From Halichondria panicea (Eukaryota; Porifera; Demospongiae; Suberitida; Halichondriidae): a DNA stretch of 64,000 bases. The position numbers were made by a program, and so were the translations under genes. The notes beneath the pieces are model-generated. The model ran no database searches. It worked only from the letters and a program-made list of their open reading frames with translations, and had not been told where the DNA came from. The stretch is from positions 6,573,378-6,637,377 of the forward strand of contig NC_087381.1 in the NCBI RefSeq assembly GCF_963675165.1. Direction: 5' to 3'. Numbering within the stretch: position 1 is the first letter of the stretch; each line of letters starts with the position of its first letter. Shown piece after piece: positions 44,326 to 55,200 of this stretch.

Positions 44326-44583
44326 CCTAGGATCTTAATTCACAAAATGAGCCTGGGACGATTTTAAAACCTGCATGGTTGCAAAGAAGAAACTCCAGCA
44401 GTGCTGAACATTCATGCATGGCTGGACTTACTTTGATACTTATTATTTCTCATGATACAATATTTAATTTAATTATGCCAGAGGGGCGTTTTGTGGTCAG
44501 TGCAATATGACTTTTCAGCAGTGCAATATGCTTCATATTGCACTTGGCAACAACATAGCAACGGGATATAATATTATATATAA

Positions 44584-45820
44584 CAGTGCAACAACCAAAG
44601 AAAATAGATTTTTTTTTTGGTACACATTTTTTACATTTTGTGGCATATCTTTTAAAGTAAAAGTGATATGATCTATTTGAGTGCAGGTACTTAAAGTTCA
44701 ACTATTGGCGCTTCCATTGGACCACCACCTGTTACATCACATGACATCAGTATAAAATGGCTGTCTGAAGATGTGTACTTCCGAAAATATGTTAGGAATA
44801 GAAGTAGCTTATTTTGTTGAGTTAAGATCTGAAATTTGTTGTGCATGTACCTGAGTATATTGCTCATCTTTTGAGCTTCAACGGAAGTCTGGGCTACTAG
44901 TAAGTTCTGAGAAATACTGCATTTTGTTGTTTTTTGGTGGCAAATATGTTAGGAATACAACTTTCGATTTTATATTAGTTAAAGTCTGATTTTTGAGCAG
45001 CATGTACTACAATAGTGTACTTTTCATCTGTACTAACTTACAGGAGTTAGGCTAGCCTCTTCTTTGCTAGAGTGGCCCATCTTGTCAAAAACAGTGCTTT
45101 TTATGACTTTTGGGGCGATTTGCCTACGTATAAGGCTCAATTGCCACGCCCCTGTGACACAGAATGACCAACACCAACTGTGTATTTGCAGGTAGACATC
45201 ACATGACCTTTGGATGTAGCAAATAACAACAAGATGATTTGTGATGTCACAAATCAATGAATATCATTGCATACGTCAGCAAAAGTAGCAAAACGGAGCA
45301 AAATCACCATTTTTGACAAGAAGGGCCGCTCTAGCAAAGAAAAGACTTGTCTAGCTCCTGTAAGCTAGTGCAAATGAATTTTACACTATTGTAGTACATC
45401 CTTCTCAAAAATCAGACCTTAACTAGCATAAAATCGAAAGTTGTATTCCTAACATATTTGCCACCAAAAAACAACAAAATGCAGTATTTCTCAGAACTTA
45501 CTAGTAGCCCAGACTTCAGTTGAAGCTCAAAAGATGAGCAATATACTCAGGTACATACACAACAAATTTCAGATCTTAACTCAAACAAATAAACTACTTC
45601 TATTCCTAACATATTTTCGGAGGTACACATCTTTAGACAGCCATTTCATAGTGATGATGTCATATGATGTAACAGGTGGTGGTCCAATGGAAGCGCCAAT
45701 AGTTGAACTTTCAGTACCTGCACTCAAATAGATCATATCACCTTTACTTCAGAAGATATGCCACAAAATGTGAAAAATAATAATATAAAAAAAAATCTAC
45801 TCTCTTTGGTTGTTGCACTG
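44584..45820. mobile_element. 1.24-kb foldback element with TAA target duplication
   Basis: Ends CAGTGCAACAACCAAAG and its complement, flanked by TAA on both sides (44581-44583 and 45821-45823). The two arms of about 520 bp are near-identical inverted copies around a roughly 190-bp centre. A 3-bp TAA/TTA target is typical of PIF/Harbinger elements; that assignment is inference. Reading frames in it are mirror images on the two strands and not genes. Confidence 0.85.
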
Positions 45821-45823
45821 TAA

Positions 45824-46844
45824 GAGATGCTACAGGCTTGGCTAGGCAGCTAGCTAGCTACGTACGTTACCAGCTTACACAGAATCTAGACCAAGAACAC
45901 ATTAGATCACTAATCTCGCTGGGGCAAGGATCCTGTGATGCCACTGCACTAGCTGTACTACGCTGACCTCATAAATTCCTCTGTCTTTTGGAACCCTCAA
46001 ATTGCAAAGTGAGTGTATGGATTGTAAGTTTTTAGAGCCAGCCTGCACTACATGGTATTTCCTCAGCTCAAGCCCACCAGGTTGCTCGTAGCACCAGTCA
46101 TATGCTGGTGGAGACATGCGAGAAAATTCACCCAGTGAGAACGACGAGGAAAGACGCACCGACAAAAGACAGTACGTTGTTATTACATGTATATACACCG
46201 TACACGGTATACCCCTTAGATACGAGTCATTCGTTTCTAGCTTCACCCCTAAATACTTTTTTGTAATAGACCAAAACCCCATCCAAAGGTACTTGCTTGC
46301 TACTGCTACATTTTTGCCGATGTACAAATAATACTGATGACATATTGATACTAAATCGGCATGCTATGTGACAGCTGAGCCCACATCTCCTAGGCCGGGC
46401 CTTGTATTGGCATACCTGTAATGATTTATGGGGCCCATACTGCTCCTATATACGCCTCTAACCCTAACCGTGGCCTGTCCACCCAAAAGAAGGGAGGACG
46501 GGTTTCAAGCCTATTTGTATAGTGCTGCATTTACGTACAGCTTCTTATCATTTAGTCATAACGTTGCACATACACTCTTTCCGCCATTTCACTCCCTCTT
46601 ATCATCTGGTTGCTATAGCTAAGCCGCATAGTCAATTACGTATAGTATAACACAAAACTAATCATAAAATTGTCTTGCATATGTGTGTGTGGATTGCGCG
46701 CCGGGTCATATTAGTGGGTCAGTGTGCGTTTGTGTGTGTATTCTGAGTCTGCATGCATGTTCACCTTGCTGCCATATAATGATAGTTCTGCATTTACTTA
46801 CAGCTTCAAAACAACTTATTAGTTTATACATTTAGTCATAAAAG
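45824..46844. other. Non-coding stretch
   Basis: No supported gene. Frames at 45902-46327 (-) and 46116-46331 (+) overlap on opposite strands and show no domain. Confidence 0.4.
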
Positions 46845-47582
46845 CTATTTCATCTGTTCTTTGGCTTGCTGGAAGAGTATCCTGGCTGCATAGCCCTCCG
46901 CTCCTTTGGACGTCCCCTTGTACAGATCGTCCTTGTTAACTCCGCCCTTTTGACACAAATGCTTTCGAAAGAGCAATTCACCTGTGAAATAGTTTCGAAT
47001 ACTGAAAGTAAAGTTCTTCAAATGATGACCTCTTGTCATCCATGCTCCATCTGCAACTGTGACGGCTCTCTCCCACGATCCTAGCTCTTCTGGTTCCATT
47101 TGTTTCAGGGCCTCTCTGGCTTCTGTGCACATCTCATCCACCTTTTCATGCGCATTAGTACATTTTATGTCCATTAGTGTCAAAATGTAGTCCGAATCTT
47201 GAGGGTATTCCACAGTGGAGAGGGGTGTGTCCGGTTGCGAATCCTGAAGGGGGGTGATAATGGTCTGCTCTGGTAAATTTAGCATATAATTATACATGTA
47301 CAAGCATATACCGTAAATAGGGACGGATTTCAACCAATTATAAGCCGCGAAAAACAATATAGCATACGTAGTCAAAATATAATGTGCGAAATTCACGGCA
47401 ATTTTAAGGAAAAAATTGGGGGGCCCGCTATGTATGATACATACATGTATAATTATATGCACTGTACGTGGTTGTGCTGATGATGTAACTATTAATTTTC
47501 TCACCTGTAGACATCTCCTCTTTGGAGTAGGGGGCGAGTCGGACTCTTGTAGCCTGTCCTGTTCAGAGTAGTCTTCAAGTTC
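46845..47582 (-). CDS. Mutator-like transposase fragment
   Basis: Two minus-strand exons join in phase 0. Exon 47582-47505 (ELEDYSEQDRLQESDSPPTP then KRRCLQ) has a GTGAGA donor. Exon 47267-46845 starts after CCAGAG (QTIITPLQDSQPDTPLST) and runs 140 codons to TAG. The core (VTVADGAWMTRGHHLKNFTF ... GELLFRKHLC ... YKGTSKGAEGYAARILF) fits the DDE region of Mutator-like transposases: the D-G-x-W-x-x-R-G start, and a later G-S/T-S-x-x-x-E segment. The third catalytic block and zinc finger are absent, so this is a partial, probably inactive copy or a domesticated exon. It could be related to the MULE-like elements of this window. Other DDE families are possible. Confidence 0.45.
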   Translation of the reverse strand, partial: ELEDYSEQDRLQESDSPPTPKRRCLQVRKLIVTSSAQPRTVHIIIHVCIIHSGPPNFFLKIAVNFAHYILTTYAILFFAAYNWLKSVPIYGICLYMYNYMLNLPEQTIITPLQDSQPDTPLSTVEYPQDSDYILTLMDIKCTNAHEKVDEMCTEAREALKQMEPEELGSWERAVTVADGAWMTRGHHLKNFTFSIRNYFTGELLFRKHLCQKGGVNKDDLYKGTSKGAEGYAARILFQQAKEQMK

Positions 47583-48626
47583 CTGTATACAGGTGGGTTA
47601 AATTCCTTAGCATATTATATCCGGCATTATATGTAGTTGCCGTGTATCTCTTTCCTTGGCAATCTGTTGTTGAAATTACAACAACGGTAACGAATCGTTA
47701 TGATGAATTAGATGAAGTTGTATGTGAGCTCCTCCCTGACAAACAAACTGTAGTCTAGGTAACGGCCTTATCAGTCAAGTAGGCTAAAAATCTGTGTCCT
47801 TTGATGTAAGCTTTGATGTCTCTTTGACTTTGTGCATATGTAGTTATAAAAAAAAAAAAAAAAAAAGAAACCTTTGACTAGCTAGGAAGAGTAGCAGTAG
47901 TAGTAGTAGGAAGAGTAGCAGTGCAAGCAGGACTAGACTAGATTAAAAAGTTGGTGGAAAGAATAACTGACCGTTTGGACGTCACCTGGCTGCCAGACTT
48001 TCATCTCGACTCTTCCCCCTGAGTAGCTGGCCTTTCTCTAAGCCACAAAACTGAGCAAGAAGCTGAAGAAGCAGCTAGACAGAGACATGTACCTAGCCTT
48101 GAGAATTGGGAGGCGTGGCTCAACTAGTTAGCCCAGCCCAGAGGAATTGTTACCGTGGGTACTGAACAACCGTAGAAGTAGGGCTACCCCTGGCTTTACT
48201 GAATTAACTAGCTGTGTCTGCTGTCTAGTTGGACCAGATTTAGCTAGATAATGGGGTAGAGAATAGTTGAGCGGTGCTGTGTGTAGCTTGAACTGTACTG
48301 GCTGGCAAGAATCTAGTAAGCACCCTATGCACTGATAACTCGTCAGAATGGAGGGTATGTTCTAGGGATCTGGACAGCTGTACATCCAAAGGAGCCAGGG
48401 AGTGCCAATCATCTTCTCCCAGTCTCTGACACGCTAAACAAAAGGAGCTAGAACTGGGAGTCCCAGCTAGAATTGCTAGCCGGATCTAGACTAATAGAAT
48501 GACATGGAGGCGTGGTGAGGCCGGATCCACACTAATTGATCGACCTAAAGACGCTCCTGTTCCAGATTTCACGAATGGCAAGGAAAGGGATAACTATTCC
48601 CAGTAAGATTTTGTCAAGTTTAGACT
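47583..48626. other. Non-coding stretch upstream of arm B
   Basis: Holds a 19-20-bp A run (about 47850-47868) and short AGTAGCAGT repeats (47890-47930). No gene seen. The last about 40 bp before 48627 resemble the sequence before the other signal-peptide exons (GTCAAGTTTAGACTATG). Confidence 0.4.
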
Positions 48627-48720
48627 ATGACTAGCTCCAAAAATTTGTGCTGCTTGTTCCTATTGTCTGTCCTCCTTCATATATCGCTTGGAGCTGATGA
48701 TGATCCCACCCTGGACATCA
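48627..48720 (+). CDS. Orphan signal-peptide exon, copy 3
   Basis: ATG 48627, hydrophobic core LFLLSVLLHISLGAD, GTAAGT donor at 48721 in phase 1, as in the 36781 copy. Joining it to the IgGFc exon at 52736 would keep the frame, so it may be the working (distal) first exon of the complete receptor gene, with the 52246 exon as an alternative. Confidence 0.6.
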
Positions 48721-49698
48721 GTAAGTGGTGTTGCATGTGCACGTGCATGCTTTTCTATCAGCTTTTCTATCAGCTATATAGCCACTGCTTGTATACACAC
48801 TATAAAGTTGGATTTGAGACTCGAGTGTGTTTAGACTCAGGGAGATGGTCTGGCCTGATTCCTGTGTGCTTACATATGTAAAAATTGTTAGATTCTGTAA
48901 TTGCATGTTTGCATTTTTATGCGTCTGTGAGTGTAATGAAACTATATAATAACGCAGGTTTGTATTTAATCAAACAATTGTTTGCGATGTGCTATATAGC
49001 CGATCGTTGTTTATACTTTCCATCATGTGTGCAATAATTATAATTATGTTCAGTTATAAGTAGGCCCTGATAAATTATGCTTTTTTTCACCCATTATTCT
49101 ATTAATTCTTGAAAAATGTGCCTATTATTCTCCTAAAAATCCGATTATTCTCTGATAAGTTAAGACGTATATATAAACACAACACACATCATGCAATTGA
49201 TCAAGATATAATTGATTCTGTATTTCTCGCTGACTCAGTTGAAATATTCCGACACTCAAAATTAAGTCTTCCTAAAAGAATGGCAGCTGATTCATGAGAC
49301 ACCTTTAGCCTTTTTACCATGAGAACATCCTTATGCAAAACTTAATGTAATGATCTTTACCAAAAATGGACATTGATGTGCCCAATTATTTTTGAGACAC
49401 CTATTATGCTAAAATTATTCCGAGCATAATTTATCAGGGCCTATAGTTATAAGCTCGTGTTGCCTAATCTTTTACTGCCTTAAGATGACATGATTATGTT
49501 CGCAAGTATTAATTTCTGCTATTTCTGCGAATGAGAGTAAAATCGCAAAAATGTGTACTCGCAGATTGCAATGAATCTCATTAAAATCACTTGCGAGTAA
49601 TTAGAATCACAACTTGCAAGAATTAAAATATGTCGCCTTAAGGTATATTAGATCCCATTCGAGTGTATTTAGGAGGGAACTATAAGCTATAGTACCGG

Positions 49699-50805
49699 TG
49701 TCATAAAATTTTAGGCCCCCCCATGTTTAGGCCCCCCGGGCTTAGAATATTAACAGTTTAGGCCCCCTAGGGGGTCCAATCTGTTAAAATTCTAGGCCCC
49801 CCTCTTTTCTGCTATCCTTTTCTGCACGATAGAACCATAGATAAACGAACAGAAATCTTTATCTATGATAGAACAAAGTCAAAGAATTATATGGTAAGGT
49901 TAGCTCTATAATAGTTACAAAGCATCAAAGAGACTGCATGCATGCAAAGACTCTGTATCGAAGTAGCAAAAATGTTTGCTATCATTTCAAGTTATTCATG
50001 CTTATACCTATAAGAGTTAAATGCTTTGATGCAGCTCTGCAATGTTGGATCTGCCTGTATAAGACAATCGATGTTGTGCATAGCTATCGCCATATTTGCA
50101 ACTTTGTGCTTACTCTCTCAGCCAAATTTCAGGACAAAACATGGCGGCGTCATCCCCAAGCGGCTGGCCGCCAGAGGCAAAATTTTGTGAATTCACAATA
50201 AATGAAGTATAAAGCATACAATTTTAAGTGCAAAGACAACAATTCATATCTTCCTCCATGTTTTCCTACATAGAAGATGTAAATTGTTGTGGGGATGCTC
50301 CAATAGCATCACTGGCTCAGCTCTCAAGTAATGTGGAATCATAGATATAGAAGTCAAGAGAGAAACTGTTGTATCTATGGTGGAATCACAGTACATGTAA
50401 TGAGAGTGCAAGCAAGTGAGCCCCCCCCACTTATTAGACTGTATCATAGTACAAGGGCGCTTCTCTCATAATTATGCCCTTGCTATATAAACTAAGTTTC
50501 TTGTGTAAAGCTGCATGTTTTTGTTCATTGTTTGAAGATTCTAGCATGCAGTAGTTTCAGGCTTGATAAGCCTTTTAGAGCTTAGTAACCCAGCTCAGAA
50601 GCAGCAACCTTAAAATCCGGGATATCTGAGGTGAATAGCAGTTTCCTTTCGGGACAAGGGTAATCTTGGACAGTCCTGACCAATCGGGACAGTTGGCACC
50701 TATGTGCTTCGTGCTGCATGAGGTCATTATCATAGAATGACATGGTGCAGTGTGATGGCTGTGAGACCAGTGGTACTACTGTACATGCATGAAATGATGA
50801 AAATA

Positions 50806-50893
<88 letters not shown>

Positions 50894-51097
50894 AGAGCTG
50901 CATTCAGTAACTGGCACTGCATAGACTGTGAAGACCATAGAAGACTGTATTGGTGTATTTTGAGAATGCACTGTCACATAATGTTACCGCTGTTGCGCTG
51001 TTAATGGGGGGCCTAAAATTTTAAAAGGGGGCCTAAAATGTTAAAATTCTAGGCCCGGGGGGGGCCCAATCTCATGGGGGCCTAAAATTTTATGACA
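49699..51097. mobile_element. 1.4-kb insertion with CCGG target and TGTCATAAAATTTTAGGCCC ends
   Basis: Inverted termini TGTCATAAAATTTTAGGCCC with CCGG on both sides (49695-49698 and 51098-51101). Arm A has the empty site GTACTGGTAC (38421-38430), i.e. one CTGG. No transposase seen; it carries a (TG)n tract. I cannot place its superfamily. Confidence 0.8.
50807..50890. repeat. (TG)n microsatellite
   Basis: About 42 uninterrupted TG units inside the 1.4-kb insertion. The His-Thr reading frame on the minus strand here is an artefact of the repeat. Confidence 0.98.
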
Positions 51098-52245
51098 CCG
51101 GTACTATAGATTGCTCTGGGCTACAAACTACGACATTATACATTGTATTGTCATTTACAAGAAAAAAATTATTGTAGCTAGATGCTTTGTCTAGTAACAT
51201 AATAACAGAACTATAGAATGGAAGAGAGAAGCTCTATAGAGAGTATTTTTTGGCTTTGTTTGAGAGTAGCATATAGGAGCCGCTCGTTTCTTGGGCAGTG
51301 TGCTGTACTTTTTTGCTGCAAGGCTGCATGGGGGAGAGCTGGATGTATGGAAGTGCTGGGGTTCTAGCTTTGGCTTCTTCCTTTAGCTTTGTTCAAGAGT
51401 AGTATAAGAGCCGCTCGTTTGCTGGGCTTGTTTGCTGCAAATTCTTGCTTAGGTGTCTTCCTTTCGCTTTGTGAGAGTAGTACGAGCCGCTTGTTTCTTG
51501 AAAGGTGTTGTTTGCTGCAAAACTGGTGGAGGCGCTGGATGTTTCCGTTTTGTGGGTGGAGCTAGGTCCAGGACTATAATTAATTTTTATAAACTGAGGT
51601 GGAGGAACATGGTTGACTTGAATAGAGACCACAGATTTAGTAGAGACACAGAGATACCAACTTCAGATTTTATAGTTCAAAAGAAATGATGCATGCAGTT
51701 GCTATAGGTTGACTGTTGCTAAGCTATAGTGCATTTCTAGTAGCCAATAGGTTTTGGGATCTAAATCAGTTAGAACATGTGCATTCGGTATCTATGGTTA
51801 TAGTGTCCTTCATCCCTTGGGCGTACTCATGCCCATGTTCATAATCAGTAATGCAACAATCCATTATCTAATGCTTTTTGAGTGTAATGGTTTATAGCAG
51901 TTCGTGCAGTAAAATTGTTGCTATTTAGTAATGTGACAGCTCAAGGCATGTTCTATGGTATTGCTTTTAACAGGGGGTCTATACTTATAATCAACACATG
52001 CATCTAGAAGCTGACAACCTGGAGTAACGATTATGAGCCTATTGGTTTGGCTGATGAGGATAGTGGACAATGTGATGTCAAAAATAAAAACAATAACACA
52101 ATAACAACTAGCCATTATCTGTGTCAACCAAGCAGTTGATCGAAGTTGTATATATGTAAGGCTATATAGATCTATGAGTAAAGTAAAGTTAGTGAGTAAA
52201 GTAAAGTTCAACCATTCCTAGTGAAGATTCTGTCGAGTTTAGACT

Positions 52246-55200
52246 ATGGCTAGCTCACAAAGTATGTGTTGCATGTTCCTATTGTCTGTCCTCCTTCATA
52301 TATCACTTGGAGCTGGTGATGAATTGATCCCACCCTGGATAGCAGTAAGTGCATCAATGGTCTTGTATCAGCTGTATCTATAAAATAGTTAGACACTTTT
52401 TTGGAGGTTTATATGGGATTTAGAAGCCCAAAGGCACTGATTAAGGTTCTACAAGTGGCTGAGGGCTTCTAATCACATAGACACTAGCTGACAAAACAGT
52501 GTCTAGATGCTAGTGCGCATGCGCAAACCTTGCATTCGAGGCTTGACTACAATCACTTGACAACGGAATACTATAGGTATACTAAGTAAATAAGTATATA
52601 CTATAGTATATACCTGCTCTGAGGCACTTTTTCCATGATCTTATCAACTATATAGGGTCTAAACGTATATTAATTTGAATGAATAAGGTTTCAGGTAATG
52701 ATTCATAACTGCTAGAAAATTCAAAACCCCTGCAGATCCTACTGCTCCAAACACCAGAGGAAGCAGATTTGCTCTTGCCTTCATGCAGAATCACGCACAA
52801 ACTGCAGTAACCACAAAACAACAAATTGGTCTTTTCATCACCACTGAACAGGAGAGCTCACCTTTCACCCTAGAGACACGATGGCCAGGAGTGAATGGAA
52901 CAGGATTCACTGAGACCTCTCCTGGATCTGGGCTATGGTCTCGCACGGAAATCGCTCGACAAGGAGAATTCACTTTTATTAATCTGCTGGCAGGAAGAGG
53001 TGGCCAACAAGACATAGCCGTGCAAAACAATGGAGAAATCGATGAAGCTGAAAGACAAAAGGGACTGTTTATAACAGCAGAAAATGCAAATGATGAGCTC
53101 ACTATATATGTGCTCAATAATGAATTGATCTCCACTGATGCGTACACGGCTATCAACTGTGTTGAGTTTCCAGGTGCGACAGATTACAAGTACTTCATCT
53201 TTTCATCTGATGTATTCGGTGGAGAACGATTTGAGAGTCGATTTATCTTTACTCCTTGTCAAGATGACACTACTGTCAGTGTACAAGCCTCTCAAACTCA
53301 AATCCATCCCTCATGGGTGCTACCGAGTTCTGGCAGCCCAAGTGCTCGAGTTGAAGCAATTTATGGGAGGGCTTTCAATCGTTTTGACACTGTGATGATT
53401 AGCAATCTTGACGATCTTACCGGCTCTATCATCACTTCTGACAAGCCATTGGCTGTATTTTCTGGACATCAATGTGGAACTCCTACTGATGATGGAACTT
53501 GCGACTATCTTGTAGAACAATTGCCACCTCATCCAACATATGGTGACCTGTTTTTCATGGCTCCCTTTGCTGTCAGACAAAGCGGTGAACTGTACAGAAT
53601 TGGCTCCCTTGGGGCTGGAGCACAAGTAACAATCAATTGTGAGTGTTTACCAAGTTCAGCTGATGGGAATAATCGAGTTGGACTGGTTAGCGCTGGAAAT
53701 GGTGTTTACACGGCCACAGTGGGTGCAGGACAATACGCTGAGTGCCAGACACCTCAGAGTGCTCAGACCTATTGTTGTGTTACGTCTTCTCAACCCGTTA
53801 CTATGGCTGCTTACACACTTGGAAACTTGATTGACAACCTTCAAAACATACAGGATCCACCACTTCCTTTTAATCCAATTGGAGATCCAGCCCTCGTTTA
53901 CATACCACCAGTTAACTCTTATTTGAATAGTTATAGTCTCAGTACAGCCAAAAATTTGACTACTCAGTTTCAGGGATTTATAAGCTACATCTTGCCCACT
54001 CGCATCTTTGATAATTCCCCACAAGATCGGCAAAGGTTTCGTGTAAATGGAGAAACATACATTCCCGACCAATACGAAGCCATCAACTGTTTAGTAGGTG
54101 GTTCAAATGAGGTGTGTGCTTACGGAGCTACCAGATTTTTGGGCGTAGGTAATTTTAACCTTTCTTACGACAACATTGAAGGTGGAGCATTCTGGGGATT
54201 TACATATGGCTACGCTCGAGAGGTTTCATTTGCTTATCCTTTGCCTTTTGAAATGGAGCCAGTTGGATGTAAGTTTTCGGAAAATTTTTGTCATTTTATG
54301 TTAATATTACATTTTTCTCTCTGTTTATTCAGTGGCCTGGATTCGAGCAGTGGATCTAGTTGTACTGGAAACTGTTGGAACGGTTGATCTCATGTTTAGT
54401 ATCACCCGTGGTGATCAGTCAGGGCGTAGTAGAGCATTTGCTGACACTCAAGACCTCTCAGCCATAGAAGGTATTTAGTTCATACCATTACGCAGTAAAG
54501 TCTTGTTATTGTTTATTGTATAATTGCTAATCAATGACTTCCATGCATGCAGGTTCTGATTATAATGATCCTCAGCCACAAAATAATGGTGGGCCCACTG
54601 AAAATGGCAACCTGCGATGGAGAGCTGGTGACACGTTACCTCGTGTTCCATACGTAGTCACTATTTTGGATGATGACACTCCAGAGCCAGTGGAAGTGGT
54701 GGAGGTGATGGTGCAGTGTGTTGCACGAGAGAACTGCTACCTGCCCAGAACTCGGTACACCATAACCATTATTGATGATCAAGGTGAGTGTCATTTCAAG
54801 GTGGTGGCTACTACCATAGCAACAAGTTTTTTTGTAGTGGCCCCACATGAAAGCCACTCGTATTGTTTGGTGGTAATAATGTGACAGCTGTGGCCATGGG
54901 GAGAATGTAATTGTGGGACAATAAGCTTGGCAACCAACAGATGGGCTGTGGCTTAGTAAGAACACAAGCAGATGGTTGTGGTCATATAATTATATGATTA
55001 TAGATTATCCTTTGATGTATCATCACTCTAGTTTCCTGGAAACAGTTTTATTATTAGTTTAAGTGGCAGGACTACTATAAACATGTAAGTACATACTGCT
55101 CTTGTAATTACTACTCAGGTATATTAAGGACTGGGACCTTCAATTATTGCTGAATCAGCTAAAACGCAGCCACGCCCACAATTTTTAATATGTTTTGTGT

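Larger units (their letters stand above)
48627..53329 (+). repeat. Segmental duplication, arm B
   Basis: Collinear with arm A (36781-42870) over the signal-peptide exons, the repeat-rich spacer and the first part of the IgGFc exon. It supplies the empty sites for three insertions of arm A. Confidence 0.85.

Noticed and set aside
44450..45731. Several frames inside the 44.6-45.8 kb region
   Set aside because: They lie in the arms of a foldback element and repeat on the opposite strand.
46116..46331. 71-residue plus-strand frame and a 141-residue antisense frame
   Set aside because: Opposite-strand overlap, no domain, no conserved neighbour.
50582..50977. 131-residue minus-strand frame with a long His-Thr run
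   Set aside because: The frame is produced by the (TG)n microsatellite and has no other support.
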